Positions 40,540 through 50,370 of a stretch of 61,370 bases of DNA are shown piece after piece. This DNA comes from an uncultured Clostridia bacterium (GTDB lineage: Bacteria; Bacillota; Clostridia; Christensenellales; Aristaeellaceae), in the NCBI GenBank assembly GCA_934647235.1, contig CAKUFG010000015.1, forward strand, positions 1-61,370. Reading direction: 5' to 3'. The notes beneath the pieces were generated by a model, which saw only the letters and a program-made list of their open reading frames with translations, did no database searches and had not been told where the DNA came from. The position numbers and the translations under genes are program-made. Each line of letters begins with the position of its first letter. The stretch's first letter is position 1.

Positions 40540-41916
40540 GTGCCGGATACGTTTTTGCAATCGCTTTCGTGCCCCCTGCCGGAGGATATCGCGCACCTGA
40601 AGGGCGCGGGCGAGTATGAGCTGGCCCTGCGGCTCATCGACCGCCGCCTGGCCGGGCAGCTTCCCGCCATGCTGCGCGCAAGGCTGGAAGCGGAGCGCCT
40701 TTTTTTGCAGCGCCTGCCCCGCGCCTATACCCTGACCGAGGCCGACGCGGTGGCCGAAATGCGCCGCAGCGTGCCTGATTTTACCGCCCAGGAGTGGCAG
40801 GAATACCTGCTGGACGGCAAGCTCGACTTTATCTGTTACCACGGCCAGCGCCTGTACCACGAGGTCAGCTGCGCGTCGCTGCTGAAAACCCAGCGCGCGC
40901 TCAATGCCCGCGCCCTTGCGCCCTATGATGAGAAAAAGCCCCGGCTTGAGGCCGTAATCCGCCAGGTGATGGCCGGCAAGCGCGCCTATCGCTTCCGCCT
41001 GCGCGCCGCGACAAGCATCGCGGACGACGTCTTCGCCCCCGATACCCGCTATCGCATCCACCTGCCCATCCCGGCGCAGAGCATGCAGCAGTCCGCCGCC
41101 GAGGAGCTGCGCGCCACGCTGCCCATCCTGTATACCGACGCGGCGGACGCGCCCCAGCGCACCGCGTATATGGAGCTTTGCGCGCACGAGAACGCGCCCA
41201 TCGTGACCGAGTATGCCTGGACGCAGCGCCCGCGCTATGTGAACCCGCTGGACGAGGCCGCCCGCGGGCCGGTCTATCCGGACGCGCGCCCCGTGCAGGC
41301 CGAGGATCTGTCCGAGCAGGCCCCGCACATCTGCTTTACGCCCTACCTGCGCAGCCTGGCCGCAGAGCTGCGCCGCAGCGAGACCGACCCCGTCCGCATT
41401 GCCCGCAGATTTTATGATTTTATCACCACCCGGGTGATGTATGCCTATCAGCGGCCATATCTGTTGATCGAGGGCGGCGCGGAGTATACCGCCGTCAACC
41501 TGCGCGGCGATTGCGGCCTGCAGGCGCTGCTGTTCATCACCCTGTGCCGCATCAGCGGCATCCCCGCGCGCTGGCAAAGCGGGCTGTACGCCGCGCCCGG
41601 CGATGTGGGCAGCCACGACTGGGCAGAGTTTTACAGCGACCGCCTGGGCTGGCTGCCGGTGGATTGCTCCTTTGGCGGCACGGGCCATCGCCATGGCTCG
41701 GCGCTGCGGTGGAATTTCTACTTTGGCAACCTCGATCCCTGGCGCATGGTCGCCAATCGCAGCTACTACGCGCCCTTCAGCCCGTGCAAGCGCTTTGCGC
41801 GCTGCGATCCCTATGATAACCAGCGGGGCGAAATCGAAACCGACGCGCGCGGGCTGTGCGCGGGCGAGTTCCGCACCCGCTATGAAATGATCGACCATCA
41901 GGAAACGGAGGAATAA
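40540..41916 (+). CDS. Transglutaminase-like cysteine protease-fold protein
   Basis: A 458-aa cytoplasmic protein with a C-terminal transglutaminase-like core: catalytic Cys in NLRGDCGLQALLFITLCRIS (about residue 325), ISGIPARWQSG, His in SHDWAEFYSDRLGW (about 365) and Asp in PVDCSFGG. The triad of a papain-like hydrolase is complete. The N-terminal ~290 residues have no recognised domain. The start is the GTG at 40540, because ggaggt lies seven bases before it; an earlier GTG is part of that site. It is first in a tight four-gene operon with an M19 dipeptidase, suggesting peptide or wall-fragment processing. No signal peptide is seen. Confidence 0.82.
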   Translation: MPDTFLQSLSCPLPEDIAHLKGAGEYELALRLIDRRLAGQLPAMLRARLEAERLFLQRLPRAYTLTEADAVAEMRRSVPDFTAQEWQEYLLDGKLDFICYHGQRLYHEVSCASLLKTQRALNARALAPYDEKKPRLEAVIRQVMAGKRAYRFRLRAATSIADDVFAPDTRYRIHLPIPAQSMQQSAAEELRATLPILYTDAADAPQRTAYMELCAHENAPIVTEYAWTQRPRYVNPLDEAARGPVYPDARPVQAEDLSEQAPHICFTPYLRSLAAELRRSETDPVRIARRFYDFITTRVMYAYQRPYLLIEGGAEYTAVNLRGDCGLQALLFITLCRISGIPARWQSGLYAAPGDVGSHDWAEFYSDRLGWLPVDCSFGGTGHRHGSALRWNFYFGNLDPWRMVANRSYYAPFSPCKRFARCDPYDNQRGEIETDARGLCAGEFRTRYEMIDHQETEE

Positions 41917-41920
41917 CGAT

Positions 41921-42814
41921 ATGATCATTTGCGATTGCCACTGCGATACCCTGTACAGCATGCAGATGGGCCGCGACCAGCACCTGGACGTGACCATGGA
42001 AAACCTGCGCGCGGGCGGCATCAGCCTGCAAACCATGGCCATGTATGTGGGCCCCGGCCGCAAGGGCGATGTGGAAGCCCTGATGCAGGGTATGCTGCAG
42101 AAGCTGGAGCTGCTCAAAAGCCAGGGCTGGAAGCAGGTGGATGATCCCAGCCAGGCCGTGGACGGCGAGGTGGCCGTGATGCTGTCCATCGAGGGCTGCG
42201 AGCCCTTTGATCCCGGCCTGCATACCATTGCGGAATACCGCGCCCACGGCGTGCGCATGGCCGCCATCACCTGGAACCACGAGAACACCCTGGGCTATCC
42301 CGCCATGAGCGGCAGCACGCAGGGGCTCAAGCCCTACGGCGTGCAGGCCATCCGCGAGATGCAGCGCCTGGGCATCGCCGCCGACGTATCGCACCTGAAC
42401 GAAGCGGGCGTGTTTGACATCCTGAACAAGACCGACAAGCCCCCCATGGCCTCGCACAGCAACTGCCGCGCGCTGACCGACCATCCCCGCAACCTGAGCG
42501 ATGAGCAGCTGCGCGCCATGTTCAGGGCTGGCGGCTTTGTGGGCGTCAATTTCTGGCCCACCATCATCGGCGAACCGGCCAACATCGACCACCTGATCGA
42601 TCACATTGCCCATATGTACGATATCGGCGGCGAGGGCAAGGTGGGCTTCGGCTCGGACTTTGACGGCATCGAGCGCAAGCCCGAGGGGCTGAACAACCCC
42701 GCCGACTTCCCCAGGCTGATCGACGGCCTGCGCCGCCGCGGCTTTGCTGAAAAGGATGTGGCAGACATCGCCGGCCTGGGTCTGATTCATTATTTTGAGC
42801 GCATCAAGGTGTAA
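41921..42814 (+). CDS. Membrane dipeptidase family (peptidase M19) zinc hydrolase
   Basis: A 297-aa dipeptidase. The amidohydrolase barrel shows the paired zinc ligands of M19: CDCHCDTLY (HxD, residues about 6-8), MLSIEGCEP (bridging Glu), DVSHLNE (His), MASHSNCRAL (His) and GFGSDFDGI (Asp). The usual length is about 310-350, so this is a compact form without signal peptide, hence cytoplasmic. It cleaves dipeptides, possibly D-amino-acid containing, and may work with the upstream transglutaminase-like protein. The genes are four bases apart. Confidence 0.93.
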   Translation: MIICDCHCDTLYSMQMGRDQHLDVTMENLRAGGISLQTMAMYVGPGRKGDVEALMQGMLQKLELLKSQGWKQVDDPSQAVDGEVAVMLSIEGCEPFDPGLHTIAEYRAHGVRMAAITWNHENTLGYPAMSGSTQGLKPYGVQAIREMQRLGIAADVSHLNEAGVFDILNKTDKPPMASHSNCRALTDHPRNLSDEQLRAMFRAGGFVGVNFWPTIIGEPANIDHLIDHIAHMYDIGGEGKVGFGSDFDGIERKPEGLNNPADFPRLIDGLRRRGFAEKDVADIAGLGLIHYFERIKV

Positions 42815-42832
42815 TTGAAGGAGGACGTACCG

Positions 42833-44080
42833 ATGACAGCCGTTCCCGCGAAACGCCGCGCCGAGGCCCGGCGGCTGACGCTGCTGTGCGCCGCGGTTTA
42901 CTTTTGCAGCTATCTGACGCGCCTGGATTACGGCGCGGTGATGGTGGAAATGGTGCGCGCCGAGGGCTTCTCGCGCGTGGACGCCAGCGCGGCGCTGACC
43001 GGGCTGTTTATCACCTATGGCTTCGGGCAGCTCATCAGCGGGTATCTGGGCGACCGGGTAAAGCCGCAGCTGCTGATCTTCTTTGGCCTGATCGCCTGCG
43101 GCCTGATGAACCTGCTGATTCCCTTCTGCCCCTCGCCCGCGTGGATGACCGTGGTGTGGAGCGTGAACGGCCTGGCGCAGGCCATGATGTGGCCGCCGCT
43201 GGTGCGCATCATGAGCCAGCACATGACCGAGAGCGAATACAAGGTGGCCACGGTGCACGTCAGCTGGGGCAGCAGCCTGGGCACCATCGCCATTTACCTG
43301 ATGATCCCGCTGCTGCTCAAGGTTAGCTCCTGGCGCGGGGTGTTCTACTGCGCGGCGGTAGTGGGCATGGGCATGGCGGCCTTCTGGATGGCCCGCTATG
43401 GCCGTGTGGAGCGCACGCTGCCCCTGCAGGAGCAGGCTGCGCCCGCTGAGAAGCCGGGCGACGCGGGCAAATCCGGCGGCGGCCTGCGCGCGCTGATGCC
43501 GCTGCTGGCCATCATGATGCTGGTGATCGTCTGCCAGGGCACGCTGCGCGACGGCATTACCTCCTGGATGCCCACCTACCTGGCCGATACCTATAACATG
43601 GAAAGCGGCAAATCCATCCTGACAGGCGTGCTGCTGCCGCTGTTTGGCATGGTGTGCTATCAGATTGTGCTGTGGATGAACCGCAAGCTGGTAAAGAACG
43701 AGCTGCAATGCGCGGCCATCATCTTTGGCGTGGGGCTGGTATCGCTGCTGGCGCTGCGGCTGCTGCACGCGCACAGCTTTGCGCTGTCGGTGCTGATCCT
43801 GGCCTTCGCGGTGGCCAGCATGCACGGCGTAAACCTGATTATGACCTGCATGACCCCCAAGTATCTGGCGGGCAGCGGCAGGATCTCCATGATTTCGGGC
43901 CTGCTGAACGCCTGCACCTACATTGGCAGCGCGCTGAGCATGTACGGCGTGGCGCTGATTGCCGACCGCTTTGGCTGGACGACCACCGAAAGTCTGTGGT
44001 GCGGCGTGGCGCTGATCGGCACGCTGTGCGCGGCCGTATGCGTGCCCCGCTGGGGCAGGCTGCGCAGAACGCAGCAATGA
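42833..44080 (+). CDS. MFS transporter, organophosphate/sugar-phosphate (UhpC/GlpT-like) group
   Basis: A 415-aa, 12-helix major facilitator. Features: YFCSYLTRLDYGAVMVEM, GLFITYGFGQLISGYLGDR (loop 2-3), WPPLVRIMSQHMTESEY and VSWGSSLGTIA in the first half, and TLRDGITSWMPTYLADTYN, typical of the OPA group, at the start of the second half. The central loop is rich in Ala, Glu and Gly. The start at 42833 follows aaggagg. It sits between the dipeptidase and comF, and overlaps comF by four bases (ATGA). Substrate unknown; a peptide or amino-acid-derived compound would suit the operon. Confidence 0.85.
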   Translation: MTAVPAKRRAEARRLTLLCAAVYFCSYLTRLDYGAVMVEMVRAEGFSRVDASAALTGLFITYGFGQLISGYLGDRVKPQLLIFFGLIACGLMNLLIPFCPSPAWMTVVWSVNGLAQAMMWPPLVRIMSQHMTESEYKVATVHVSWGSSLGTIAIYLMIPLLLKVSSWRGVFYCAAVVGMGMAAFWMARYGRVERTLPLQEQAAPAEKPGDAGKSGGGLRALMPLLAIMMLVIVCQGTLRDGITSWMPTYLADTYNMESGKSILTGVLLPLFGMVCYQIVLWMNRKLVKNELQCAAIIFGVGLVSLLALRLLHAHSFALSVLILAFAVASMHGVNLIMTCMTPKYLAGSGRISMISGLLNACTYIGSALSMYGVALIADRFGWTTTESLWCGVALIGTLCAAVCVPRWGRLRRTQQ

Positions 44081-44814
44081 AAGCGCCGGCTCCGCGCCTG
44101 GCAGAGCGGCTGACAAGCGCGCTGTTTCCGCGCGCGGCCATTTGCCTGCTGTGCGGCGATCCGCGCCGTGCGCAGCCGCAGGATTGCCTGTGTCCGGACT
44201 GCCGGGAGGCGCTGGAGCGCCTGCGCCTGCGCGGCAGCCTGTGCCTGCGCTGCATGCATCCGCTGGATGAGCGCGGCCGCTGCGCCTTTTGCGCCTCGGG
44301 CGGCCTGCAGGGCCTGCACGAGGGCTTTGCCGCCTTCCGCCATCAGGGCGCGGCGCGCGAGCTGGTGATGCAGCTGAAATATCAGTATTGCAACGAGGCC
44401 GCCGACGCGCTGGCCCAGGCCATGGCGCAGTGTGTGCCGCTTGGGCATTACGACGCGCTGACGCCCGTGCCCCTGCATCCCCGCCGCCAGCGCATGCGCG
44501 GCGGCAACCAGGCGGAGCTTTTGTGCCGCGCGCTGTCGCCGCAGCTGGGCATGCCTACCCTGGATTTGCTTTCCCGCGTGCGCGAAACGCGCGAGCAGGC
44601 CAGCCTGGCGCGCGGAGATCGGCTGCGCAACGTGCAGGGCGCGTTTGCCCTGCGATGCGATACGCGCGGCCTGCGGGTGCTGCTGGTGGACGATGTGCGC
44701 ACCACCGGCGCTACGGCGCGCGCCTGCGCCCAGGCCCTCACGCTTGGCGGCGCGCGGGAAGTGAGCATATTGACGGCCACCCTCGCCGTGCACATGCATG
44801 AGGAGCGCAGATAG
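44077..44814 (+). CDS. comF: ComF-family phosphoribosyltransferase-fold protein
   Basis: A 245-aa protein. The N-terminal zinc ribbon has cysteine pairs (CLLCGD, CLCPDCRE, CLRCMHP, CAFCASGG; residues about 23-70), followed by LKYQYCNEAADALA, PVPLHPRRQRMRGGNQAELL, and the PRPP loop VLLVDDVRTTGAT near residue 205. ComF acts in the late steps of DNA uptake or recombination in naturally competent bacteria, and homologues are widespread. Start at the ATG overlapping the MFS stop. It ends shortly before a two-way terminator. No other competence gene is in the window. Confidence 0.92.
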   Translation: MKAPAPRLAERLTSALFPRAAICLLCGDPRRAQPQDCLCPDCREALERLRLRGSLCLRCMHPLDERGRCAFCASGGLQGLHEGFAAFRHQGAARELVMQLKYQYCNEAADALAQAMAQCVPLGHYDALTPVPLHPRRQRMRGGNQAELLCRALSPQLGMPTLDLLSRVRETREQASLARGDRLRNVQGAFALRCDTRGLRVLLVDDVRTTGATARACAQALTLGGAREVSILTATLAVHMHEERR

Positions 44815-44845
44815 CCGTTATAATTTGTCCTTCAAGCATAAACAT

Positions 44846-44880
44846 AAAGCCCGAGCAGGATCAGATCCCGCTCGGGCTTT
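44846..44880. terminator. Bidirectional terminator between comF and the ABC importer
   Basis: Hairpin aaagcccgagc (44846-44856) with gctcgggcttt (44870-44880), flanked by A and T runs in both directions, between convergent genes. Confidence 0.9.
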
Positions 44881-44896
44881 TCGATCGCTTAATACT

Positions 44897-46003
<1,107 letters not shown>

Positions 46004-46004
46004 A

Positions 46005-47864
46005 TCAGCCACCTACTCCCTTGTCGATTGACGCGCCCGTCAGCTTGTTTACCGTCAGGTTTACCAGCAGCACCACCACGATAATCAGCAGGTTGATGGC
46101 GTTGCCAAACTGCGCCCAGCCCTTTTCGCTGTACTGCATCAGCATGGTGGTCAGGATCGTATTGCTGGTGGGCACCAGCAGCACGAACAGGCTCAGTTCA
46201 CGCATGCACGATACCATCGGCAGCAGATAACCGGACAGGAAACTGGATTTCTGGATGGGGAAGATCACGCGCACCATGCGCTTCCACCACGGCACGCCCG
46301 TGATCAGGGCGGCCTCCTCGATTTCGCCGGACAACTGCAGCATGGCGTTTACGCCGCTGCGGCTGGCAAAGGGCAGGTACTTGACCGAGCCCACCAGCGC
46401 CAGCAGTGCGAAGCCGCGCAGCCAGGAAATGTGCGAGGACATGGACAGATAAATCGCGCCGAAGGCCAGCGAGGGCATCAGATACGGGAAGAAGGACAGG
46501 CTGTTTACCCAGGAGGCCAGACGGCTGCCGCGGCGCTTGGCCACGCCGTAGCCCACCAGGATGCCGCTGGTGCCGGCAACCACCGAGCAGGTGACGGCCA
46601 GCAGCAGGCTGTAGCCCAGCGCCTTCCACACCTTGGCGGAGAACAGGATGCCCGTGCTGTCGCCCTGATCCAGATAATCCAGGTTGCGGCCGATCCAGAA
46701 GTCCAGCGTCATGTTGGACAGCGAGTAATCGCCCGCCTTGATGATGACCGATTCCATGGCGAAGGTGATCAGCGGCAGCACCGCCACCAGAAGCAGCAGC
46801 ACCACCAGGATGATGGCAATGGGGCGGTTGGCGCCGCGCAGGTTGATCAGCGAAATCTGCGAGGACTTGCCCGTTACCGTGGTAAACTGCTTGCGGCTGT
46901 TGGTCACGCGCTGGTTCAGCAGCAGGATGGCCACGCCGAAGACGATCATCACGGCGGCAATGATATACGCCTGGCCGCTGTAGGTATCCATCAGGGATTT
47001 CATTTTGGTGGACAGCACATAGTAGCGCACGGGCGAACCCAGGAACACCGGCACGGCGTAGGCGCTCATGGAGCTGGCGAACACCAGCAGAAAGGTGGAG
47101 AGCATGGCCGGCTTTACAATGGGCATGGTGATGCGGCTGATGATGCGCCAGCGCGGGGTCTTGAGGATGGTCGCAGCCTCCTCCAGGTTCGCGTCCATAT
47201 TGCGCAGGATGCCGCCGATGAGGATATAGGCGAAGGGCGCATAGTGCAGGCCCAGCACCAGGCTGATGGGGAAATAGCCGTACACCAGCCACTCAGGCGC
47301 ATAGATGCCGAACACCGCCGCCATGATGCCGTTGGAGGTGCCGGTGCCGATGTTGACGTTCTTCCAGAAGGTCTGCCAGAACAGCGCCAGCGTCCAGGAA
47401 GGCATGATGTAGGGGAACACGAACACGGCGGATACGAACTTTTTATATTTGATGTTCGTGCGCGTGATCAGGAAGGCCACGGTGCCGCCAAACAGAATGG
47501 CGATAAACGAGGAGGTCAGCGACACGGCCAGGGTGTTGAAGAACGGGCCGTAGAACTGAATCCAGCTGTTGGACAGCTTTACGCCCGCCTCGCCGCCGTC
47601 GTTTAAGGTAAACAGCAGCTTTGTAAAATGATACAGCGTGTAATCGCCGGTTTTCAGGCCCAGCGATTTAACCGCGCGCGCCTCGCGCCCCGCGTGCACC
47701 GTGACCGTTTCCAGCAGCATGGTCAGCAGCGGATAAAGCGTAAGCAAGCACAGCGCCACCAGGAAGATCAGCAGGATCACGTTGGCGGGCTTGGAAAAAT
47801 ACGCCCGCAGCCTGCCCATCAGCCTGCGCGGCTGAAATTTTCGGGTGCGTTCCATGTTGGGCAA
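46005..47864 (-). CDS. Fused double-domain ABC importer permease (FbpB/ThiP type)
   Basis: A 619-aa inner-membrane protein made of two homologous six-helix permease units, as in iron(III), thiamine and 2-aminoethylphosphonate importers. Two EAA loops are visible: NLEEAATILKTPRWRIISRI (about residue 228) and EIEEAALITGVPWWKRMVRV (about 530). One gene therefore supplies both halves of the channel. The start used is TTG at 47864, near a ggggggca site; an ATG nine bases later is an alternative. A stem-loop at 47900-47931 separates it from the binding-protein gene. Substrate unknown. Confidence 0.9.
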   Translation of the reverse strand: MPNMERTRKFQPRRLMGRLRAYFSKPANVILLIFLVALCLLTLYPLLTMLLETVTVHAGREARAVKSLGLKTGDYTLYHFTKLLFTLNDGGEAGVKLSNSWIQFYGPFFNTLAVSLTSSFIAILFGGTVAFLITRTNIKYKKFVSAVFVFPYIMPSWTLALFWQTFWKNVNIGTGTSNGIMAAVFGIYAPEWLVYGYFPISLVLGLHYAPFAYILIGGILRNMDANLEEAATILKTPRWRIISRITMPIVKPAMLSTFLLVFASSMSAYAVPVFLGSPVRYYVLSTKMKSLMDTYSGQAYIIAAVMIVFGVAILLLNQRVTNSRKQFTTVTGKSSQISLINLRGANRPIAIILVVLLLLVAVLPLITFAMESVIIKAGDYSLSNMTLDFWIGRNLDYLDQGDSTGILFSAKVWKALGYSLLLAVTCSVVAGTSGILVGYGVAKRRGSRLASWVNSLSFFPYLMPSLAFGAIYLSMSSHISWLRGFALLALVGSVKYLPFASRSGVNAMLQLSGEIEEAALITGVPWWKRMVRVIFPIQKSSFLSGYLLPMVSCMRELSLFVLLVPTSNTILTTMLMQYSEKGWAQFGNAINLLIIVVVLLVNLTVNKLTGASIDKGVGG

Positions 47865-47899
47865 TGCCCCCCCTTTGGTTGATCTTAAAAATAGAATAT

Positions 47900-47931
47900 G
47901 CGGCGGAACGGCCCTGTTGCCGTCCCGCCGC
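47900..47931 (-). terminator. Intercistronic hairpin, partial terminator
   Basis: Arms gcggcggaacggc and gccgtcccgccgc pair with one mismatch; the minus strand continues atattctattttt. Located between binding-protein and permease genes, it probably lowers expression of the membrane and ATPase genes. Confidence 0.65.
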
Positions 47932-47942
47932 AGGGAGTCTGA

Positions 47943-49091
47943 TTACTTCTGGATGTACTTGATGGCGAAGGTGCTTACATCGTCAAAGTTGTCCAGGATG
48001 TACTCGGGATCCTCCATCACCAGGGTGTCCTTCCACACGGTGATGTCCAGGTCGCCCTCGTTGGGGGTAACGGCGGTGCTGGTGGAGTAGGCGCCGATGC
48101 TCTTGCCCCAGGGCTGGAAGCCTTCCTGCGTCATCAGGTATTCAATGAACAGCATGGCGGTGTAGGGGCGGGTGGCGTTGGCGGAGACCATGGCGTACAT
48201 GGGATACATGAAGCCGGAGAAGGGCTCCACGGTGTAGCCGTTTTCGCTGGCGTCGTACTGGGCGACGGTCAGGTTATCGGTCAGCACGGAGGAGGAGCGC
48301 AGCTTGCTCAGCACGAACAGGCCGATCTTGCCAGCGGCAGTTTCCTGGCTGACTTCCTCAGCGATGGTGGTATCGGAGGAGCCAAAGGTGCAGTTGCTCA
48401 GGAACTCGGCGATCCACTTATAACCGGCGTTCTTGTAGGAACCCAGATCGATTTCCTCGCCCTTCCAATCCTTATAGGCGGCGGCCAGCTTTTCGGCCCA
48501 GGCGTCGCTGGTCAGCATGACCAGGAAGTTCATGTTGACGGTTTCGTTTTCGGGGTTCTTGAAGATGATGTTGCCCTTCATCTCAGGGGCGGTCAGCTCC
48601 CACACGTTCTTGATGGCGGGGACGTTTTCGCCCAGCTTGTTGTAGATGAACAGCTTGTTGATGTACTGGTGCACCAGGGGATTGCGGTCGCTTTCGCCCA
48701 CGGTATCCTTCACGGAAGCGGGAACGTAGTTGACAACCCAACCATCCTCGATGGCGTAGGTCAGCTGCGCGCCGTCCTGAATCATCACCATGTCGGCGCC
48801 CTTGGCGGAACCCTTGATTTCGCTTTCGAGCTTGGTGTAGATTTCAGCGTCCTTGAGGTTGTTGGACTCGACGGTCAGATCGTAGATCTTGCCGAAGTTT
48901 TCGGCGGCGGTGGCAATGCGGCTGGTGTTGCCGTACACGATGAAGGTGCCTTCCTCGGCCTTGGCCTTTTCAACCAGCTCGTCATGGGTCAGGTTTTCGC
49001 CGGCGGCAACCGTATCCGCCACGGTGGCGAAGGCGGGCACGACGGTCATGAGCAGGCACGCAGCCAGCACAAGCGCAAGAAGCTTCTTCAT
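47943..49091 (-). CDS. ABC transporter substrate-binding protein (family 1, Fe3+/polyamine-like fold)
   Basis: A 382-aa exported receptor with signal peptide (residues 1-22, MKKLLALVLAACLLMTVVPA). The mature protein has the type II binding fold of the FbpA/PotD kind: EEGTFIVYGNTSRIATAAEN, KLESEIKGSAKGADMVMIQD, YINKLFIYNK, VWELTAPEMKGNIIFKNPE and the hinge-proximal FIEYLMTQEGFQPWGK. The tyrosine cluster that binds iron in FbpA is not clear, so the ligand is open. First gene of the operon, with codon use biased toward C-ending codons as expected for an abundant protein. Confidence 0.88.
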   Translation of the reverse strand: MKKLLALVLAACLLMTVVPAFATVADTVAAGENLTHDELVEKAKAEEGTFIVYGNTSRIATAAENFGKIYDLTVESNNLKDAEIYTKLESEIKGSAKGADMVMIQDGAQLTYAIEDGWVVNYVPASVKDTVGESDRNPLVHQYINKLFIYNKLGENVPAIKNVWELTAPEMKGNIIFKNPENETVNMNFLVMLTSDAWAEKLAAAYKDWKGEEIDLGSYKNAGYKWIAEFLSNCTFGSSDTTIAEEVSQETAAGKIGLFVLSKLRSSSVLTDNLTVAQYDASENGYTVEPFSGFMYPMYAMVSANATRPYTAMLFIEYLMTQEGFQPWGKSIGAYSTSTAVTPNEGDLDITVWKDTLVMEDPEYILDNFDDVSTFAIKYIQK

Positions 49092-49163
49092 AAAACAGGG
49101 GCCTCCTAATAAGATATTTATTCGTCCAGCCGGGGAAGCCCGGCATCAGACAGCGTACCTTAC

Positions 49164-49281
49164 GCGGCCATGCCATAAGCACATTTTATGGCCGCTGCAC
49201 CGCAGGGATTTTGTTCATATTGTCCAAACGCATCCCCGCTTTGTGTACGGATATGATAGTCTTTTTTTGACCATTTGTCAA
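49164..49281 (-). promoter_or_regulatory. Promoter, operator-like repeat and bistable leader of the importer
   Basis: Minus strand: TTGACA (49281-49276), 17 bases, TATCAT (49258-49253). The -35 is part of an inverted repeat ttgac-aaatg-gtcaa (49267-49281). In the leader, gcggccat/atggccgc (49164-49171, 49188-49195) and gccataa/ttatggc (49172-49178, 49186-49192) overlap and form alternative hairpins. Confidence 0.65.
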
Positions 49282-49324
49282 GGGTTTATGGGCTGTTTTC
49301 GATAATTCAGGCCTGATTCAGGCG

Positions 49325-49367
49325 CAAAAAAAGCCCGAAGCGGCGCATTTCCGTCCGCTCCGGGCTT
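49325..49367 (-). terminator. Terminator of the SsuABC-like operon
   Basis: On the minus strand a hairpin with arms aagcccgg.. and ..cgggctt (49331-49367) is followed by TTTTTTT. Confidence 0.9.
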
Positions 49368-49374
49368 TCCGGTC

Positions 49375-50370
49375 TTATTTCTGCCCCATTTCGGCCATTA
49401 CGTGATAGGCAAATTCGTTTTCCACCAGCGCTTCATAGGCAACGCGCTGACTCAGCTCGCCCGCCTGCTCCATCACGGTTTCCAGGCGCTCCAGCGCCTC
49501 CTGCTTCATATCCGGGGTTTCCTTCCAGGCGCGGATGCCCTTATAGCGCGCGGCCACCTTTTCCAGCACCTCCACCGAGGTATCGGGGAAATAGCCCACA
49601 ATGGCCTCGGCCAGCTCGCGGTCGGTATGCGCGTAAACCCACTGCTGCCCGCGGGCGATAGCGCGGGTGAAGCGCAGCACGGTATCGGCGTTTTCGGTCA
49701 GGTAGCTCTGGGCGGCAAAGTAGGCGGTATAGGGAATTTCGCCGCTCTGCTCGCCGATGGAGCACAGCACCACGCCCTGCCCGGCCAGCTCCACCTCGGT
49801 GGCGGTGGGCTCAAACAGCGCCACATAATCGGCCTCGCCGCCCACAAAGGCGCCGGCCATCATGTTGAACTGCACGGAGGTATCCACAGCCGCGTCCTCA
49901 TGGGGGATCACGCCGTTTTTGCGCATCACATATTCCAGCGTCATCTCAGGCATGCCGCCCTTGCGGCCGCCGATGATGGTTTTGCCCCGCAAATTCTGCC
50001 AGGCAAAATCCTCCGCCTGCCTGCCCACGATGAAGGAGCCGTCGCACTGCGTCAGTTGGGCAAACACCCTGGGCGCGTCCCTGCGGCCCTCCAGCAGCAC
50101 ATAGATGCACGCCTCGGGCCCGGCCAGGCCGATATCCACCTCGCCGGTGAGCACGCTGGTCATCACCTTATCCGCGCCGCCGCCGTTCATCAGGTCGATT
50201 TCCAGGCCCTCGTCGGCAAAAAAGCCCAGCGCCATGGCCGCGTACTGCGGGGCGTAGAACACCGAGTGCGTCACTTCGCTGACGCGCACCCGAACGGGTT
50301 CTTCGGCCAGCGCGGGCACGGCGGCGCACAGCAGGCACAGAGCAAGCAGCAGGATCACAGTCTTTCTCAT
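49375..50370 (-). CDS. ABC transporter substrate-binding protein (SsuA/ThiY/NMT1 type)
   Basis: A 331-aa exported receptor with signal peptide (residues 1-22, ending ALA-E). The NMT1/THI5-like fold is clear: FYAPQYAAMALGFFADEGLE, a GGGADKVMTSVLTGEVDIGL segment, NLRGKTIIGGRKGGMPEMTL and GGEADYVALFEPTATEVE. Relatives bind sulfonates, taurine, nitrate-like anions or pyrimidine precursors of thiamine; the residues do not decide between these. It is the last gene of an ATPase-permease-receptor operon and overlaps the permease gene by four bases. No TPP riboswitch is recognisable upstream. Confidence 0.88.
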   Translation of the reverse strand: MRKTVILLLALCLLCAAVPALAEEPVRVRVSEVTHSVFYAPQYAAMALGFFADEGLEIDLMNGGGADKVMTSVLTGEVDIGLAGPEACIYVLLEGRRDAPRVFAQLTQCDGSFIVGRQAEDFAWQNLRGKTIIGGRKGGMPEMTLEYVMRKNGVIPHEDAAVDTSVQFNMMAGAFVGGEADYVALFEPTATEVELAGQGVVLCSIGEQSGEIPYTAYFAAQSYLTENADTVLRFTRAIARGQQWVYAHTDRELAEAIVGYFPDTSVEVLEKVAARYKGIRAWKETPDMKQEALERLETVMEQAGELSQRVAYEALVENEFAYHVMAEMGQK

